A stretch of 64,000 bases of DNA from Phenylobacterium soli (GCF_003254475.1 NZ_QFYQ01000001.1:2480001-2544000), one strand, 5' to 3'; positions 46,183 through 56,023 are shown, numbered from the stretch's first letter. A program made the numbers and translations. Notes: generated from the letters alone by a model not told the origin.

Positions 46183-48258
46183 CTACCCCGCGTCCTTCAG
46201 CGCCATCCCCGCCTTCCAGTCGAACAGCTCCGAGAGCACGTTCAGCGCCTGGCCGCGCTCGGACTTGAGCTCCGGGTCGCGGGCCAGGATCAGGCGGGCG
46301 TCGTCGCCGGCCGCGGCGATCAGCTCGCGATGCAGGAAGGGGTCGGCGAAGACGTAGTCCGGAAACCCCGACTGGCGCAGGCCCAGGGCGTCGCCGCCGC
46401 CGCGCAGCTCCAGGTCCTTCTCGGCGATGACGAAGCCGTCGTCGGTGCGCCGCAGGATGTCGAGCCTCTTTTGCGCCGTCTCCGACAGCGGCGGGTCGTA
46501 GAGCAGCACGCAGGCGCTCTCCTGGCGGCCGCGGCCCACCCGCCCGCGCAACTGGTGCAGTTGCGCCAGGCCGAAGCGCTCGGCCTGCTCGATGACCATG
46601 ATGGTGGCGTTGGGCACGTTGACGCCCACCTCGACCACCGTCGTCGCCACCAGCACCGACAGCCGCCCTTCGGCGAACTCGGCCATCACGGCGTCCTTGG
46701 CCGCCGCCGGCATCTTGCCGTGCACCAGCCCGACGCCGGGGCCGATCCGTTCGGTCAGGTCCGCCGCCCGCCGCTCGGCCGCCGCCAGGTCGCTGACCTC
46801 GCTCTCCGACACCAGCGGGCAGATCCAGAACGCCTGCGCCCCTTCGGCCACCACGCTCCTGAGCCTCGCCTCCACCTCGGCGATCCGGCCCATCGGCACG
46901 GCGCGCGTCGCGACCGGCGTGCGCCCCGGCGGCTTCTCGTCGATGCGGCTGACGTCGAGGTCGCCATAGACGGTCAGTTCCAGGGTGCGCGGGATCGGCG
47001 TCGCCGACATGGCGACCAGGTGCACCGCCTCGCCCTTGGCCTGCAGCCGCTGGCGCTCGGCGACCCCGAACCGGTGCTGCTCGTCGATCACCGCGAGCTG
47101 CAGCCTGTGGAAGGCCACGTCGTCCTGGAACAGCGCGTGGGTGCCCACCGCCACCTGCGTCTCGCCCGAGGCCAGGCCGGCCAGCTTCTCGGCCCTTGGC
47201 TTGCCCTTGTCGCGCCCGGTCAGCAGCACCACCCCGATGCCGTGCGCCAGCAGCGGCCCGGCGATGGTGTCGAAATGCTGGCGGGCCAGGATCTCGGTGG
47301 GCGCCATCAGGGCGCTCTGGCCGCCGCCGGCCGCCACGTCGGCCATGGCGCACATGGCCACCACCGTCTTGCCCGAGCCCACGTCGCCTTGGATCAGCCG
47401 GCTCATCCGCTCGCCGTCGGCGAAATCGGCGCGGATGTCGGCCAGGGCGCGGTCCTGGGCGCCGGTGAAGCGGAAGGGCAGGTCGCCGCGCACCTTCTCG
47501 GCGACCTCGCTGGCGGCGATCTTCGCCGCCGGCTCGCGCCGCCGCTCAGCCTTGCGCATCGCCATCGCCAGCTGGTGCGCCAGGAGCTCGTCGTAGGCCA
47601 GGCGCCGCGCATGGGCGGAGAGGGGGGAGAGATCGGCTTCGCTCTCCGGCGCGTGCAGCCGCTCCAGCGCCTCGCGCCAGGCCGGGAAGTGCTCGCGGGC
47701 CTTCCAGGCCGCGTCCTGCCACTCCGGCAGCATGGGCGCGCGCTCCAGCGCCTCGAGCACGAAGGTCCGCACCCGGCGCGCCGGCAGGCCCTCGGTGGCC
47801 GGATAGATCGGCTCCAGCTCGGGAATCTCCTCGGCCTTGTCCGGATCGACCATGTAGTCGGGGTGGACCATCTGGCGGCCGAACTTGTCGTCGCCCACCT
47901 TGCCCGAGATCAGCCGCCGCGCCCCCGCCGGGTGGCGCGTCTCCAGCTGGTCGGCGAACCGGCCGAAGAACACCAGGGTCATGAAGCCGGTCGGGTCCGA
48001 CACCCGGATCCGCCAGGGCTGGCTGCTCACCCGCGGCTTCTGATGCTGCTCGATCACCACCTCGAAGGTCATCACCTCGCCGTCGCGGGCCGAGGCGAGG
48101 GTGGCGGGCGTGCGCCGCACGATCGAGTGCGGCTTCAGGAACAGCACGTCGCGCACGATCGGTCCCGCCAGCCGCTCCAGCATCGGCGCGACACGGGGCC
48201 CCACGCCTTTCAGCGAGGTCACGGGCGCAAAGAGCGGAAACAGAATCTCCGGCCGCAT
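46183..48258 (-). CDS. recG: ATP-dependent DNA helicase RecG
   Basis: Branch-migration helicase that processes stalled replication forks and Holliday junctions. The 691-residue protein has the N-terminal wedge/OB domain (FPLFAPVTSLKGVGPRVAP, then WRIRVSDPTGFMTLVFFGR), and helicase motifs Walker A GDVGSGKTVVAM, DEQHRFGV, TATPIPRTL-type (here SATPIPRTLEL), and QLRGRVGRG. I chose the ATG at 48258 (MRPEILFPLFAP). Convergent with the oxidoreductase gene and divergent from the hypothetical gene at 48341. Confidence 0.96.
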   Translation of the reverse strand: MRPEILFPLFAPVTSLKGVGPRVAPMLERLAGPIVRDVLFLKPHSIVRRTPATLASARDGEVMTFEVVIEQHQKPRVSSQPWRIRVSDPTGFMTLVFFGRFADQLETRHPAGARRLISGKVGDDKFGRQMVHPDYMVDPDKAEEIPELEPIYPATEGLPARRVRTFVLEALERAPMLPEWQDAAWKAREHFPAWREALERLHAPESEADLSPLSAHARRLAYDELLAHQLAMAMRKAERRREPAAKIAASEVAEKVRGDLPFRFTGAQDRALADIRADFADGERMSRLIQGDVGSGKTVVAMCAMADVAAGGGQSALMAPTEILARQHFDTIAGPLLAHGIGVVLLTGRDKGKPRAEKLAGLASGETQVAVGTHALFQDDVAFHRLQLAVIDEQHRFGVAERQRLQAKGEAVHLVAMSATPIPRTLELTVYGDLDVSRIDEKPPGRTPVATRAVPMGRIAEVEARLRSVVAEGAQAFWICPLVSESEVSDLAAAERRAADLTERIGPGVGLVHGKMPAAAKDAVMAEFAEGRLSVLVATTVVEVGVNVPNATIMVIEQAERFGLAQLHQLRGRVGRGRQESACVLLYDPPLSETAQKRLDILRRTDDGFVIAEKDLELRGGGDALGLRQSGFPDYVFADPFLHRELIAAAGDDARLILARDPELKSERGQALNVLSELFDWKAGMALKDAG

Positions 48259-48340
48259 GGCGGCGAGGATAGCCGCCGCCGCCGCAGAATTTCGCACTTA
48301 AAATTTGACTTCTGGCGCGCTCGATGTTCTTCTTTTGTTC

Positions 48341-48871
48341 ATGGACATGGCCGACCGGCATCGTGAGGCGCTGCAGGAGCTGACCCGCATGGGTCTTGAG
48401 CTCGCGCGCGACCTGCACGAAGCCGCGCTTTCCGCTGCCACCCTCGAGGACAAGGACCGCGCCGCGGCCGCCTTTCATCGCATCTCGCGCTCGGTCCGCC
48501 AGTCCATGGCCCTGGAATCGCGGTTCGAGCGCGAGGCCCAGCGCAAGGCGATCGAGGCGGAGAGGGCGGCGAGCGCCGCCCGTGTCACGACCCTCGTCCA
48601 TCGCCAGGCCGAAGCCGTCAGCGCCATCGAGCGCCTGGTCTGGACCGAATACGAGGGCGCCGAGCCCGAGAGCCTCTTCACCGAAATCGGCGAACGCCTC
48701 GAACACGACGACTACCAGCAAGCCCTCCTCACCCAGCCGACCGACCTGATCGTCCGCCGCCTGGCCGAAGAGTTCGGGATTCCAGTTCCTCCCCTCAGGG
48801 GGAGGTGGCCCGAAGGGCCGGAGGGGGTTGAAGCCCACGAGCTTCCCAACCAGACCCATCCGCCGCCCTGA
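48341..48871 (+). CDS. Hypothetical helical protein with repeat-derived tail
   Basis: The 176-residue product is mostly alpha-helical with coiled-coil-like segments (REALQELTRMGLELARDLHE and RFEREAQRKAIEAERAASAA). No known domain was recognised. The last 35 residues or so change character: VPPLRGRWPEGPEGVEAHE is the translation of the GC-rich palindromic repeat at 48788-48829, so this part is probably not under selection as protein. I chose the ATG at 48341; a TTG at 48305 is in frame. Divergent from recG, 82 nt between the starts. Confidence 0.65.
   Translation: MDMADRHREALQELTRMGLELARDLHEAALSAATLEDKDRAAAAFHRISRSVRQSMALESRFEREAQRKAIEAERAASAARVTTLVHRQAEAVSAIERLVWTEYEGAEPESLFTEIGERLEHDDYQQALLTQPTDLIVRRLAEEFGIPVPPLRGRWPEGPEGVEAHELPNQTHPPP
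48788..48829. repeat. Composite palindromic repeat embedded in a coding end
   Basis: CCTCCCCT (48788-48795) is followed by CAGGGGGAGG (48796-48805), a near-perfect hairpin. GGCCC-GAA-GGGCC (48807-48819), a second hairpin, and GGAGGGGG come next. The first hairpin is shared with the shorter copy at 46154. The element lies inside the 3' end of the hypothetical gene and supplies its C-terminal PPLRGRWPEGPEGV. Confidence 0.8.
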
Positions 48872-48960
48872 CGCCCATGGCCGCCAGCTCTCCCGGAAGG
48901 AGAGGATTCCAGCCCCATCTGGCGCTTTTGCCGCGGCCGCTCTATATCCGCCGCTCTTCG

Positions 48961-49254
48961 ATGACGACCGATGACGACGCCCGGCTGAAGAAGCTGAGGT
49001 TCCGCGCCTGGCGCCGGGGCTTCAGGGAAGCGGACCTCATTCTGGGGCCGTTCGCGGACAAGCACGTCCACACGTTCAGCGAGGCCGAGCTCGACTGGTT
49101 CGAGCTGCTGCTCGAGGTCCCCGACCAGGACCTCTACGCCTGGATCATCGGCCGCGAGGACCCGCCCGCCGAATTCACCGGTCCGATCATGGATCGGATC
49201 AAGGCCTTCCGCTTTGAGCTGAACGAAGCGCGGGGAGACGACCGTGGCGGATGA
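48961..49254 (+). CDS. sdhE: FAD assembly factor SdhE
   Basis: SdhE promotes covalent flavinylation of succinate dehydrogenase SdhA. The 97-residue product has the family motif in RFRAWRRGFREADLILGPF (the RGxxE/D type surface, here RGFREAD), FELLLEVPDQDLYAWI, and an acidic C-terminal helix. It sits just before mfd (11-nt overlap), as in many alphaproteobacteria. The ATG at 48961 matches the family start; a longer upstream frame is not conserved-looking. Confidence 0.93.
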   Translation: MTTDDDARLKKLRFRAWRRGFREADLILGPFADKHVHTFSEAELDWFELLLEVPDQDLYAWIIGREDPPAEFTGPIMDRIKAFRFELNEARGDDRGG

Positions 49255-52200
49255 CAGCTCACGACCGATTTCCGCCGCCGGCCTGCGCCGCGTCGCCGAG
49301 GATCCCGGCCGCCTCGACCTGGTCGGCGCCCCCGAGGGCTTCGACGCCCTGGTCATGGCCGACATCGTCAGGGCCCGCAAAGGCCTGAGCGTCTTCGTGG
49401 CGCGCGACGGCGCCCGGCTTTCGGCCTTCTGCGACGCCTTCGCCTTCTTCGCCCCACGGGTCGAGATCCTGCGCCTGCCCTCCTGGGACTGCCTGCCCTA
49501 CGACCGGGTGGGGCCCTCGCACGGCGTCGCCGCCGAGCGCATGGCGACCCTCTACCGCCTGGCCGCCGGCCTCGACGACAAGACCCCGCGGCTCCTCGTC
49601 ACCGCCGTGCCGGGCCTGGTGCAGCGCGTGCCCCCGCGCAGCGTCGTCAAGCGGGCCGCCTGGTCGGCCCACGTCGGCAACACCGTCGAGATCGCCGATC
49701 TCGAGCACTATTTCGCGGTCAACGGCTATGCCCGCGCCTCGACGGTCTCCGAGCGCGGCGAGTTCGCCATCCGCGGCGGCGTCATCGACGTCTTCCCGCC
49801 CACCGCCGAGGAGCCGGTCCGCCTCGACCTCTTCGGCGACACCCTGGAAAGCATCCGCGGCTTCGATCCGGAGACCCAGCGCTCCACCAAGCAGCTGACC
49901 GAGGTCTCCCTGCTGCCGGTGTCCGAGGCCCTGCTCGACAAGGAAGCCATCTCGCGCTTTCGCACCGGCTACCTCGAGGCCTTCGGCGCGCCGGGCCAGG
50001 ACCCGCTCTACGCCACCGTCTCCGAGGGCGGGCGCCGGGCCGGCATGGAGCACTGGCTGCCGCTCTTCTATCCGAAGATGGAGAGCCTCTTCGACTACCT
50101 GCCGGCCGACACCCTGGTGGCCCTCGACCATCTGGCGCGAGACGCCCGTGACGAGCGCCTGGCCATGGTCCGCGACGCCTTCGAGGCGCGCAGCCAGACC
50201 GACCGGCGCACCCACTACCATCCGCTGGAGCCGGAGCGCCTCTACCTCGACGAGGACGAGTGGAGCGAGCAGCTCAAGGTGCGCCCGAGCCGCCGCTTCT
50301 CCGCCTTCCAGGAGGCCGAGGGCGAGGCGGTGATCGACATGGGCGCCCGCGCCGGCCGCAAATTCGCGCCCGAGCGCCAGCGCGACAGCGTCAATCTGTT
50401 CGAGGCCACCGCCGACCACGCCGCCAAGCTCTCCGCCGCGGGTAAGCGCGTGCTGTTCGCCTCCTGGTCGGAGGGCTCGTCCGAGCGCCTGGGCGTCATG
50501 CTCGCCGACCACGGCCTGAAGAACGTCCCGCTCGCGCCCTACTGGGACGCGGCCAAGGCCGCCGACCCGAAGACGCCGCAGCGCGTGGTCCTGCCGCTCG
50601 ACAACGGCTTCGAGACCGACAGCCTGGCCGTCGTCTCCGAGACCGACATCCTCGGCGATCGCCTGGCCCGCCCGACGCGGCGGCGGCGGGCGACGAACTT
50701 CCTGGCCGAGGCCTCGGCCCTGACGCCCGGCGACCTCGTCGTCCACATCGACCACGGCATCGGCCGCTACGAGGGGCTGAAGACCCTCGAGGTGCAGGAA
50801 GCGCCGCACGACTGCCTCGAGCTGCAGTACGGCGGCGAGGCCAAGCTCTACCTGCCGGTCGAGAACATCGACCTGCTCACCCGCTATGGCGCCGACTCCG
50901 AGGGCGTCGTCCTCGACCGCCTGGGCGGGGCCGCCTGGCAGGCGCGCAAGGCGCGCGCCAAGGAGCGGCTGCGCGAGATGGCCGAGGGGCTCATCCGCAT
51001 CGCCGCGGAGCGCGCCACCAAGCACACCGACGAGGTCGAGCCGCCGCACGGGGTGTTCGACGAGTTCTGCGCCCGCTTCCCCTACGAGGAGACGGACGAC
51101 CAGCTCGCCGCTATCGGCGATGTCCTGGAGGACCTCTCCTCGGGCAAGCCGATGGACCGCCTGATCTGCGGCGACGTCGGCTTCGGCAAGACCGAGGTCG
51201 CCCTGCGCGCCGCCTTCGTGGTCGCCATGAGCGGCAAGCAGGTGGCCGTGGTCGCCCCGACGACCCTCCTGGCGCGCCAGCACTACAAGACCTTCACCGA
51301 GCGCTTCGAGGGGTGGCCGGTGCGCATCCGGCGCCTGTCGCGCCTGGTCACCGCCAAGGAGGCCGCCGAGACCCGCGAGGCGCTCGCCAACGGCGAGGTC
51401 GAAATCGTCGTCGGCACCCACGCCATCCTCGGCAAGCAGGTGGCCTTCAAGGACCTTGGCCTCGTGATCGTCGACGAGGAGCAGCACTTCGGGGTCAAGC
51501 ACAAGGAGAAGCTCAAGGAGCTTCGCGCCGACGTGCACGTCCTGACGCTGACCGCCACGCCGATCCCGCGCACCCTGCAGATGTCGCTCAGCGGCATCCG
51601 CGAGATGTCGATCATCGCCACGCCGCCGGTCGATCGCCTGGCGGTGCGCACCTACATCACGCCCTTCGATCCGGTGGTCGTCCGCGAGGCTCTGCTGCGG
51701 GAGAAGTACCGCGGCGGCCAGGCCTACTACGTCGCCCCGCGGATCAACGACCTGCCGGAGCTGGAGCGCTTCCTGCGCGAGCAGGTGCCCGAGGTGAAGT
51801 TCGTCGTCGGCCACGGCCAGATGGCGCCGACCCAGCTCGAAGACGTGATGAGCGCCTTCTACGACGGCCAGTACGACGTGCTGCTGTCGACCACTATCGT
51901 CGAGAGCGGTCTCGACATCCCGACCGCCAACACCCTCATCATCCACCGCGCCGACATGTTCGGCCTGGCCCAGCTCTACCAGCTGCGGGGCCGGGTCGGA
52001 CGGGCCAAGGCGCGGGCCTACGCCTATCTGACCACTCCGCACGAGAAGCCGATCACCCTGTCGGCCGAGAAGCGGCTGAAGGTCCTTCAGTCGCTGGACA
52101 GCCTGGGCGCGGGCTTCCAGCTCGCCAGCCACGACCTCGACATCCGCGGCGGCGGCAACCTCCTGGGCGAAGAGCAGTCCGGCCACATCCGCGAGATCGG

Positions 52201-52738
52201 CGTCGAGCTCTATCAGCAGATGCTCGAGGACGCCGTGGCCGAGCTCAAGGAGCTGGGCGGGGCAGGCGGGCTCGTCCCGGACAGGGGCTGGTCGCCGCAG
52301 ATCAACACCGGCGCGGCCGTGCTCATCCCCGAGGACTACGTCCCCGACCTCAACGTGCGCCTGTCGCTCTATCGGCGGCTGTCCGACGCCGAGAAGGCGG
52401 CCGACCGCGAGGCCCTGGCCGCCGAGCTCATCGACCGGTTCGGCCCGCTGCCGCCCGAGGCGGGGCAGCTCCTCAAGGTCGTCGCCATCAAGGGGCTCTG
52501 CCGCGAGGCCAATGTCGCCAAGATCGACGTGGGTCCGAAGGGCGCGGTCGTCAGCTTCCGCGACGATCAGTTCAAGAATCCGGGCGGTCTTGTTGGTTTC
52601 GTTCAGAAAAACCAGATCGCCTGGCGCATCCGGCCGGACAACAAGGTGGTCGTGAAGGGCGAGTGGGAGACCCCCGAGCAGCGCCTGAACGCCGCCGAGA
52701 AGATCCTCACCGAGCTCGCCAAGCTGGCGGTGGCCTAG
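49244..52738 (+). CDS. mfd: Transcription-repair coupling factor Mfd
   Basis: Translocase that removes stalled RNA polymerase and recruits UvrA. The 1164-residue protein has the UvrB-like N-terminal module (LPSWDCLPYDRVGPS), the RNA-polymerase-interaction CarD-like domain (PGDLVVHIDHGIGRYEGL at about 490), and RecG-like helicase motifs GDVGFGKTEVALRAAF, VDEEQHFG, LTATPIPRTLQMSL and YQLRGRVGRAKARAYAYL, with the C-terminal TRCF domain. The start is GTG with GGGAG six nt upstream, overlapping sdhE. Its stop shares a CTAG with the convergent CcdC-like gene. Confidence 0.97.
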   Translation: MADDSSRPISAAGLRRVAEDPGRLDLVGAPEGFDALVMADIVRARKGLSVFVARDGARLSAFCDAFAFFAPRVEILRLPSWDCLPYDRVGPSHGVAAERMATLYRLAAGLDDKTPRLLVTAVPGLVQRVPPRSVVKRAAWSAHVGNTVEIADLEHYFAVNGYARASTVSERGEFAIRGGVIDVFPPTAEEPVRLDLFGDTLESIRGFDPETQRSTKQLTEVSLLPVSEALLDKEAISRFRTGYLEAFGAPGQDPLYATVSEGGRRAGMEHWLPLFYPKMESLFDYLPADTLVALDHLARDARDERLAMVRDAFEARSQTDRRTHYHPLEPERLYLDEDEWSEQLKVRPSRRFSAFQEAEGEAVIDMGARAGRKFAPERQRDSVNLFEATADHAAKLSAAGKRVLFASWSEGSSERLGVMLADHGLKNVPLAPYWDAAKAADPKTPQRVVLPLDNGFETDSLAVVSETDILGDRLARPTRRRRATNFLAEASALTPGDLVVHIDHGIGRYEGLKTLEVQEAPHDCLELQYGGEAKLYLPVENIDLLTRYGADSEGVVLDRLGGAAWQARKARAKERLREMAEGLIRIAAERATKHTDEVEPPHGVFDEFCARFPYEETDDQLAAIGDVLEDLSSGKPMDRLICGDVGFGKTEVALRAAFVVAMSGKQVAVVAPTTLLARQHYKTFTERFEGWPVRIRRLSRLVTAKEAAETREALANGEVEIVVGTHAILGKQVAFKDLGLVIVDEEQHFGVKHKEKLKELRADVHVLTLTATPIPRTLQMSLSGIREMSIIATPPVDRLAVRTYITPFDPVVVREALLREKYRGGQAYYVAPRINDLPELERFLREQVPEVKFVVGHGQMAPTQLEDVMSAFYDGQYDVLLSTTIVESGLDIPTANTLIIHRADMFGLAQLYQLRGRVGRAKARAYAYLTTPHEKPITLSAEKRLKVLQSLDSLGAGFQLASHDLDIRGGGNLLGEEQSGHIREIGVELYQQMLEDAVAELKELGGAGGLVPDRGWSPQINTGAAVLIPEDYVPDLNVRLSLYRRLSDAEKAADREALAAELIDRFGPLPPEAGQLLKVVAIKGLCREANVAKIDVGPKGAVVSFRDDQFKNPGGLVGFVQKNQIAWRIRPDNKVVVKGEWETPEQRLNAAEKILTELAKLAVA

Positions 52739-53253
52739 GCCGCCTTGGCGGCCCGCGCCTCGGCCAGCAGCCGGCTGGCGCGGAGCGCGATCTCCAGCCG
52801 CTGGGCGCAGACCAGGCCGACGGTGATCACCAGGGCCGCGTCGGCCACCGTGCTCACCGACATGTGCAGGGCCCCGGCGTTCTCGGCCGCGAAGGTCCGC
52901 AGGCCGTAGCGCAGGGCGAAGATGCCGAGGATCAGCAGCATGCCCACGGGCGAGGCGCGGCTGGTCAGGGCGTGGGTCTCGGGATCGACGGTGATGTGGG
53001 TGAAGCGCCCGCGCCACCAGCCGAGCAGTGCGCCCAGCGCCAGGGCGGCGATGTCGAGCGCGAGGCCGGCGGGCGAGGGGACGCCCTCCTGGGCGAGCGC
53101 CAGGCCGACGAGGAGGAGGATGACGAGCGGAGACACCCACAGCGCCTCGATCCGCAGGCGCCGGGCGCGCGAGTTGCGCAGGATCACCATGCCGATGGCG
53201 ATGAGCGGGAAGAGGTAGGCCCAGACGCCCAGGTTCGCCGGTTGGTGCTGCAT
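52735..53253 (-). CDS. CcdC/DUF1453-like integral membrane protein
   Basis: The 172-residue product has four or five hydrophobic segments (VWAYLFPLIAIGMVIL, ALWVSPLVILLLVGLALA, LALDIAALALGALLGWW, MLLILGIFALRYGL, VADAALVITVGLVCAQ). An RFTHITVDPETHALTSRASP loop sits after the third, the pattern of the CcdC-like family of unknown function. Its ATG overlaps the popA stop (ATGA), so it is the second gene of a popA operon. That link with a c-di-GMP receptor-type protein is the most informative context. Confidence 0.75.
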   Translation of the reverse strand: MQHQPANLGVWAYLFPLIAIGMVILRNSRARRLRIEALWVSPLVILLLVGLALAQEGVPSPAGLALDIAALALGALLGWWRGRFTHITVDPETHALTSRASPVGMLLILGIFALRYGLRTFAAENAGALHMSVSTVADAALVITVGLVCAQRLEIALRASRLLAEARAAKAA

Positions 53254-54593
53254 CAGCTCGCCTTTCGTGCGTAGGCCTCCGCCGCTGCCTGTTCGAGCGC
53301 CCGACCGGCCGGCTCGCCAGGGCCGACCTCGGCCACCCCCAGGTCGAACTCAACCACGAATGGAGGCTTGCCGTCACCTGCCTCGAAGGCTGTGCAGCCG
53401 ATCACCGCCGCGATGCGCTCGCCCGCCGCCCTTGCGGCCGCCGCCGGCGTCGCGGGCAGGGCGAGGGCGAAGACCTCCGGGCCGAGCCGCGCGGCGGTGT
53501 CCTCCACCCGCACGAGCCGGCCGACCATGGAGCCGATCTGCGGGATGGCCCGGCCCAGCCAGCCGCCCTTGCGGATCGCCGCGAGCTCCGGCTTGTCGGC
53601 GACCTTGAGGACGCAGACCGAGAGGGCGCGGTTGCGCTGCTTGGCGGCCTGGGCGAGGCGCGCCAGGTGGGCGGCGAAGAGGTCGCGGGTGAAGAGGCCG
53701 GTCGCGGCGTCCATCAGGCCCGAGGTGCGCGCGCTCTCCAGCGCCTGGCGCACCGAAGTCTGGCGGCGGTAGGCCCGGGCCAGCTCGACCACGCGGCGCG
53801 CCGTCTCGGCCTCGGGCGTCTCGGGCGAGGCCACGTCGGTGATGCCGCGATGGTACGCTTCCGAGGCGGTGACGTAGCTGTCCTGGCGCATGTAGAGCAC
53901 CGCGGGCGTATGATAGAGGCGGGTGTTGCGGCGCAGGCCGGCGGCGATCGACAGCGCCTCCTGCGGGTTCTCGCCGGCCCACAGCACCACGGCGTCGAAC
54001 CGCCGTTCGTGCAGATAGTCGAAGGCGGTGTAGGCGGTGAACGCGCCGACCACCTCCGCGCCGTGCGCGGCCAGGGCGTTGGATAGGGCTAGGAACTGCG
54101 GCGCCGGCTCGCCGATCGCCAGCACCTGATAGGGGCCGTTGTCGGAATCCGGCACGCCGAGGGCGCGGTTCTTCTCGGCGAAGGTCTCGACGCGAAGCTC
54201 GAACTCCTCCTCGGCCACCGCCGTGCGCACCAGCGTCTCAAGCCGCATGGCCGCCTGGGCCGGGTGCAGCGGAGCGGCGAGGGTCAGGTCGAAGCCGCGC
54301 GCCTCCAGCGACGGGTCCGGCTCGCCGATCGCCACCACGGGCAGCCGGCGCGGCGCGCAGGCCTCCTTCAGCCGCTGGGCCATGTCGAGCGCCTCGGCGC
54401 CTTCCGAGAGGTCGACAATGGCCGCTTCGATCTGCAGGTCGGCGACCGCTGCCATGGCGGCATAGGCGCCGCGCGCGGTGACGGTCCGCCAGCCGAGGCG
54501 GTCCAGGCCTTCCGACAACGGCCCGGCCAGGGCGTCGTCGCGCGCCACGATCACTACCCGCGCCTGCACGCCTGCCGCCATCCCCCGCTTCAT
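53253..54593 (-). CDS. popA: PopA-like two-receiver, degenerate-GGDEF response regulator
   Basis: The 446-residue product has an N-terminal receiver-like domain (ARVVIVARDDALAGPLSEGL), a second receiver-like domain (about 150-275, YQVLAIGEPAPQFLALSNAL), and a C-terminal GGDEF fold with MDAATGLFTRDLFAAHL. The catalytic site is degenerate: in RVEDTAARLGPEVF the inhibitory-site motif RxxD is kept five residues before a GGDEF replaced by GPEVF. This is the layout of Caulobacter PopA, a c-di-GMP receptor (not a cyclase) that helps degrade CtrA at the cell pole. The symbol is assigned by architecture. The operon continues with a CcdC-like gene. Confidence 0.82.
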   Translation of the reverse strand: MKRGMAAGVQARVVIVARDDALAGPLSEGLDRLGWRTVTARGAYAAMAAVADLQIEAAIVDLSEGAEALDMAQRLKEACAPRRLPVVAIGEPDPSLEARGFDLTLAAPLHPAQAAMRLETLVRTAVAEEEFELRVETFAEKNRALGVPDSDNGPYQVLAIGEPAPQFLALSNALAAHGAEVVGAFTAYTAFDYLHERRFDAVVLWAGENPQEALSIAAGLRRNTRLYHTPAVLYMRQDSYVTASEAYHRGITDVASPETPEAETARRVVELARAYRRQTSVRQALESARTSGLMDAATGLFTRDLFAAHLARLAQAAKQRNRALSVCVLKVADKPELAAIRKGGWLGRAIPQIGSMVGRLVRVEDTAARLGPEVFALALPATPAAAARAAGERIAAVIGCTAFEAGDGKPPFVVEFDLGVAEVGPGEPAGRALEQAAAEAYARKAS

Positions 54594-54758
54594 GGGCTCC
54601 GCTTAAGCTCTCTTACCTGCCAATCGGTGAATCGGGCAGGGCCAAGATTGGGCTGCGTCCTTAGGTTGCGGGCGCGCCCGGCGCCAAGGGCGATGCAAGG
54701 CGCTTGGCTGACCGCGCGGCAGGCGCTCTAGATGGCCGGCAAGACCAGGAGGAAGAAC

Positions 54759-55907
54759 ATGGGCCAGGGACCGCTCTCCAGCCTCAAGATCATCGAGTTC
54801 GCCGGGATCGGGCCGGGGCCCTTCGCCGGCATGCTGCTGTCGGACCTCGGCGCGGACGTCATCCGCATCGACCGCAAGGGCGCGGGCCGTGGCGGCGCGC
54901 CCAGCGACATCACCTCGCGCGGCCGTCGCTCGGTCGCCCTCGACCTCAAGAACCCCGCGGCGGTGGAGACCTGCCTGAAGCTCATGGAGAGCGCCGACGT
55001 GGTGTTCGAGGGCTTCCGTCCCGGCGTCATGGAGCGCCTGGGGCTCGGCCCCGACGTGGTGCTGAAGCGCAATCCAAAGATCGTCTACGGCCGCATGACG
55101 GGCTGGGGCCAGACCGGTCCCTATTCGCAGGCCGCCGGCCACGACATGAACTACATCGCCATCACCGGCGCCCTGCACGCCATCGGCACCAAGGACAAGC
55201 CCGTCCCGCCGCTGAACCTGGTCGGCGACTTCGGGGGCGGCGCCCTCTACCTCGCGTTCGGCCTCCTGGCCGCGGTGATCAACGCCCGCCAGAGCGGCCA
55301 GGGTCAGGTGGTCGACTGCGCCATGAGCGACGGCGCCGCCTCCCTGATGGCGATGTTCTACGGCTTCAAGGCCTCGGGCATGTGGTCGAGCGAGCGGCGG
55401 GCGAACATGCTCGACGGCGGCGCCCACTTCTACGACACCTACCAGTGCGCCGACGGCAAGTGGGTCTCGATCGGCTCCATCGAGCCGCAGTTCTACGCCC
55501 TGCTCATGGAGAAGACCGGGATCCAGGATCCGGACTTTGCCAAGCAGATGGATCGCGGCATGTGGCCCGAGCTGCGTGAGAAGCTCGCCAAGGTGATCGC
55601 CACCAAGAGCCGCGACGAGTGGACGAGGATCATGGGCGCCACCGACGTCTGCTTCGCCCCGGTGCTCGACCTCGACGAGGCGCCGAAGCATGAGCACAAC
55701 GTCGCCCGCAAGACCTTCGTGGAAGTGGCCGGCGTCGTTCAACCGGCGCCCGCGCCGCGCTTCTCGGCCACGCCGGGCGCGATCCAGGGGCCGCCGCCGA
55801 AGATCGGCGCCCACGACCGCGAGGCGCTCAGCGACTGGGGCTTCTCGGCCTCCGACATCGACGCCCTGGCCAAGGCCGGCGCGTTAGGACTTGAGACGGT
55901 TTCCTGA
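54759..55907 (+). CDS. CaiB/BaiF family CoA transferase, alpha-methylacyl-CoA racemase-like
   Basis: The 382-residue product has the family start [21 protein letters not shown], then [12 protein letters not shown]. His in [12 protein letters not shown] followed by Asp in [19 protein letters not shown] are the His/Asp pair of alpha-methylacyl-CoA racemases. A racemase converting (R)- to (S)-2-methylacyl-CoA for beta-oxidation is therefore the best guess, a class III CoA transferase the alternative. I chose the ATG at 54759 because AGGAGG lies exactly 6 nt upstream; an ATG at 54732 is in frame. A terminator lies 117 nt after the stop. Confidence 0.88.
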   Translation: MGQGPLSSLKIIEFAGIGPGPFAGMLLSDLGADVIRIDRKGAGRGGAPSDITSRGRRSVALDLKNPAAVETCLKLMESADVVFEGFRPGVMERLGLGPDVVLKRNPKIVYGRMTGWGQTGPYSQAAGHDMNYIAITGALHAIGTKDKPVPPLNLVGDFGGGALYLAFGLLAAVINARQSGQGQVVDCAMSDGAASLMAMFYGFKASGMWSSERRANMLDGGAHFYDTYQCADGKWVSIGSIEPQFYALLMEKTGIQDPDFAKQMDRGMWPELREKLAKVIATKSRDEWTRIMGATDVCFAPVLDLDEAPKHEHNVARKTFVEVAGVVQPAPAPRFSATPGAIQGPPPKIGAHDREALSDWGFSASDIDALAKAGALGLETVS

Positions 55908-56023
55908 AGACCCCGTTCAGCCTGGGTTCAGCCGCCGGGGACGATAACGCGTGACGGTCGGTCGTCGCGCTCTCCCGTCCCTCGAAGCGGCGGTCGGCCC
56001 GGATGGAACGACACGCCCATCGG

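Noticed and set aside
49259..53377. A 1372-codon minus-strand frame opposite mfd
   Set aside because: Antisense artefact of a highly GC-rich coding sequence; mfd motifs are intact on the plus strand.
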